A stretch of 64,000 nucleotides of DNA from PALSA-505 sp036267135. Its GTDB lineage: Bacteria > Actinomycetota > Actinomycetes > Streptosporangiales > Streptosporangiaceae. Position numbers and translations under genes: made by a program. Of the stretch, positions 62,333 through 64,000 are shown piece by piece (within the stretch, counting starts at the first letter, position 1; the number at the start of each line of letters is the position of its first letter). Below the pieces are notes generated by a model. It saw nothing but the letters and a program-made list of their open reading frames with translations, was not told the DNA's origin and did no database searches. Location: NCBI GenBank assembly GCA_036267135.1, contig DATAWQ010000040.1, positions 17,770 to 81,769 on the forward strand. The letters are read 5' to 3'.

Positions 62333-63232
62333 TCAGGATGCTTGCCGTGGTCTGTGTCCGGCCTGGGCGAGAGCATCGATGACAGTGGCGGTGGCCGGTG
62401 TGGGCTGCGAGGGCCCGGCCGGGTACCAGGCGGCGATATTCCGCCCGCCGAGCGGGGGGAGGGCGCACACGCTCACGGGGGCCTGCCCCAGCGCAAGCTC
62501 GGGAACGATGGCCGCCCCGCGCCCGGCGGCGACCAGCGCCAGGACGGAGGGGAACTCGACGCAGACATCTCCGGCAGGGATGGCGATGCCTGCCTCGGCA
62601 GCGAGCCGCCGCAGGGCCTGGTCGCATGCGGTGCCGGGCGGCCCGGCTACCCACGGCCGGCCGGCGAGGTCGCGCAGGCCGCGGGCGCTGATCTGCCAGT
62701 CTGGCGGGATGACCAGGAGATAGGGGTCGAAGGCGATCTGGCGCAGGCCGAGGCCCGGCTCGGCCGGCGTCGTGCTCTCGGCGTCGTATTCGGTGAGCAC
62801 GATGTCCAGGTCGCCGAGGCGCAGGGCCGCCACGGCAGCCGGACCGTAGCGTTCGGCGATGACAGGCTGGATGGCTGGGTGAGCCGCGGCGAGGAGGCCC
62901 AGGGCGGGGCCGATCAGCGGGGTCATGACGCTCTGGAAGGCCGCGAGCCGCACCGGGCCAGCCACCTGCCCAGTGAGCTCGGCCAGATCGCGCTCGGCCT
63001 CGCGAAGCTGCGCGGTGATGCGCTCGCCGTGGGCCGCCAGCAGCCGTCCGGCCGCGGTCAGCGCCACCTGCCTGCCGGTGCGGTCGATGATGCTAGCGCC
63101 GGTCTCCCGTTCCAGGGCCAGCAGTTGCTGGGAGACCGCGGGCGGGGTCAGGTGCAGCGCCTGGGCGGCGGCGGCCACGCTGCCATGTGTGGCGACCGCC
63201 TGCAACACACGCAGCCTGCGAGGATCGATCAT
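62333..63232 (-). CDS. LysR-family transcriptional regulator
   Basis: 299 residues. The N-terminal winged helix is RRLRVLQAVATHGSVAAAAQALHLTPPAVSQQLLALE; the two-lobed effector domain follows (VRLAAFQSVMTPLIGPALGLL ... AIVPELAL). It is divergent from a small monooxygenase-like gene 66 bp away, the standard LysR arrangement in which the regulator controls the neighbour. The AT-rich gap 63233-63298 with agaagattttctttcgc is where it should bind. Confidence 0.92.
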   Translation of the reverse strand: MIDPRRLRVLQAVATHGSVAAAAQALHLTPPAVSQQLLALERETGASIIDRTGRQVALTAAGRLLAAHGERITAQLREAERDLAELTGQVAGPVRLAAFQSVMTPLIGPALGLLAAAHPAIQPVIAERYGPAAVAALRLGDLDIVLTEYDAESTTPAEPGLGLRQIAFDPYLLVIPPDWQISARGLRDLAGRPWVAGPPGTACDQALRRLAAEAGIAIPAGDVCVEFPSVLALVAAGRGAAIVPELALGQAPVSVCALPPLGGRNIAAWYPAGPSQPTPATATVIDALAQAGHRPRQAS

Positions 63233-63298
63233 TCAGAAGATTTTCTTTCGCTTTACGATAGATAGTTCAACTTTACTTTCATATCACCACAGCCCACT

Positions 63299-63700
63299 AT
63301 GGCTGGCATGACCGAAACGAGGGAACTGACCGTCAGGACCTGGTCAGCGACGGCCACCAGCGCGGGTGCAGGGGACTACAGCCGCTACTTCGCCGGCACG
63401 CTGCTGCCCCAACTGCGCGAGCTGTCCGGTTTCGCTGGCGCATACCTGCTCAGCCGTGACCTTGGCGAGGACGGCACCGTCGAACTGACCGCGCATACGT
63501 TCTGGGAGTCCCCCGCGGCGATCCGTTCCTTCGCCGGGGATGACATCACGGTGTCCATCGTCGAGCCAGCGGCGCAGGCGGTGCTCCTGGCCTTCGACCG
63601 CACCGCGGCTCATCGCCGCGTGGTAGTCGACGGCTCGCTGTGCGACGCCTGGACCCCGAACATCGAGGGCCCGCCGATCGACTACTCGGTACGCTCCTGA
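63299..63700 (+). CDS. Small antibiotic-biosynthesis-monooxygenase-like protein
   Basis: 133 residues from ATG 63299 (or 63308). The ferredoxin-like dimeric alpha/beta-barrel pattern is seen: YSRYFAGTLLPQLRELSGFAGAYLLSRD, VELTAHTFWESPAAIRSFAGDD and VVEP.AQAVLLAFD. ABM-type proteins act on quinones, haem or small aromatics, or simply bind them. No cofactor site is evident. Probably controlled by the divergent LysR protein. Confidence 0.7.
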   Translation: MAGMTETRELTVRTWSATATSAGAGDYSRYFAGTLLPQLRELSGFAGAYLLSRDLGEDGTVELTAHTFWESPAAIRSFAGDDITVSIVEPAAQAVLLAFDRTAAHRRVVVDGSLCDAWTPNIEGPPIDYSVRS

Positions 63701-63758
63701 TAGGTGACTGAACTGCTAGCCCGGTTCAGCCGGACCGTCATAAATCGATATTTCTGAC

Positions 63759-63773
63759 TGAACGGTGGCCACC
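63759..63773 (+). repeat. Dispersed motif, copy 7 (15 bp)
   Basis: Full TGAACGGTGGCCACC 58 bp after the monooxygenase-like gene and 31 bp before the stop of the partial gene, preceded by the AT-rich cgatatttctgac. Confidence 0.85.
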
Positions 63774-63804
63774 GGCACCACGGCGCTTCCTGGCGGGCAG
63801 CCGG

Positions 63805-64000
63805 TCAGGTGCGGTCGCGCAAGGTGTTCAGGATCAGGTCGCCGCTGATCACGCGTTCGCCCGTTGCGGGCAGGCCGGCCAGCAGGCCCCAGTAGTTCCA
63901 GGTCACGTGCTCCCATGAGACGTAGCCGTCGGTCAGGTCCACGTGTACCTGGCCCTTCTCGGGGTCACTCGGGTTCGTGATGACCAGCTCGTTGGGCAGC
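63805..64000 (-). CDS. C-terminal end of an unidentified protein, cut by right edge
   Basis: Minus-strand frame open from the right edge to TGA at 63805-63807, 65 codons. It reads LPNELVITNPSDPEKGQVHV, then DLTDGYVSWEHVTWNYWGLLAGLP and ends GDLILNTLRDRT. Codon use is typical of the genome and the sequence is protein-like, so it is a real gene end. I do not recognise the family. Confidence 0.6.
   Translation of the reverse strand, partial: LPNELVITNPSDPEKGQVHVDLTDGYVSWEHVTWNYWGLLAGLPATGERVISGDLILNTLRDRT

Overview
The window is high-GC DNA from an actinomycete. Genes often start with GTG, translational overlaps of 4 bp are common, some mRNAs look leaderless, and the window holds a LysX lysyl-tRNA synthetase/lysylphosphatidylglycerol synthase, an AfsR-type HTH/NB-ARC/TPR regulator, PadR, SARP and NarL regulators and many signal-peptide proteins. 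I would place it near Streptosporangiales/Catenulisporales but cannot name a genus. I saw no rRNA, tRNA, CRISPR array or intact insertion sequence.

Layout. 1-5.7 kb: glycine-rich secreted protein (cut by the left edge), SRPBCC protein, AfsR-like regulator and epoxide hydrolase, then a structured non-coding stretch. 5.7-12.5 kb: a complete Wadjet type I plasmid-defence operon jetA-jetB-jetC-jetD on the minus strand. 12.8-17.6 kb: secreted phospholipase-D-like protein, a 3'-truncated secreted protein and a secreted M1 metallopeptidase. 18-28.6 kb: acyl-CoA ligase and oxidoreductase pair, a rifampicin-phosphotransferase-like enzyme, Fe-alcohol dehydrogenase, methyltransferase, alpha/beta hydrolase, GDSL lipoprotein and a DUF4143 ATPase. 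28.8-37.4 kb: LysX, a tannase/feruloyl-esterase-family protein and a 1057-residue mosaic redox protein (ferritin-like, two CDGSH clusters, a ferredoxin-like cluster, a degenerate globin). 37.4-46.5 kb: TMEM175-type channel, OsmC, PadR with a DUF1707 protein, a MarR-VOC fusion, a fused ABC exporter, a DUF1345 protein and a decayed DUF72 pseudogene. 46.6-49.2 kb: Fic protein and a MalY-type aminotransferase.

49.2-52.8 kb: a four-gene His-Xaa-Ser operon, hxsA-hxsD-hxsB-hxsC. It encodes a membrane-anchored His-Xaa-Ser repeat protein, a small partner and two radical SAM maturases. It is the most interesting system here: the families have been defined by comparison of genomes, and I know of no established product. 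It is followed by a convergent secreted protein built from three 109-residue repeats and a SARP pseudogene. 54.3-64 kb: NarL-type two-component system, secreted lipase, small DUF6289 protein, SWIM/SNF2 helicase, Uma2 nuclease-fold protein, LysR regulator, monooxygenase-like protein and a gene cut by the right edge.

Beyond the genes, a 13-15 bp motif, TGAACGGTGGCCACC, with a palindromic core, is scattered seven times through the window. It lies mostly at gene boundaries but twice inside coding linkers. Short minisatellites also recur at gene ends, and several long perfect palindromes mark probable operators and terminators.
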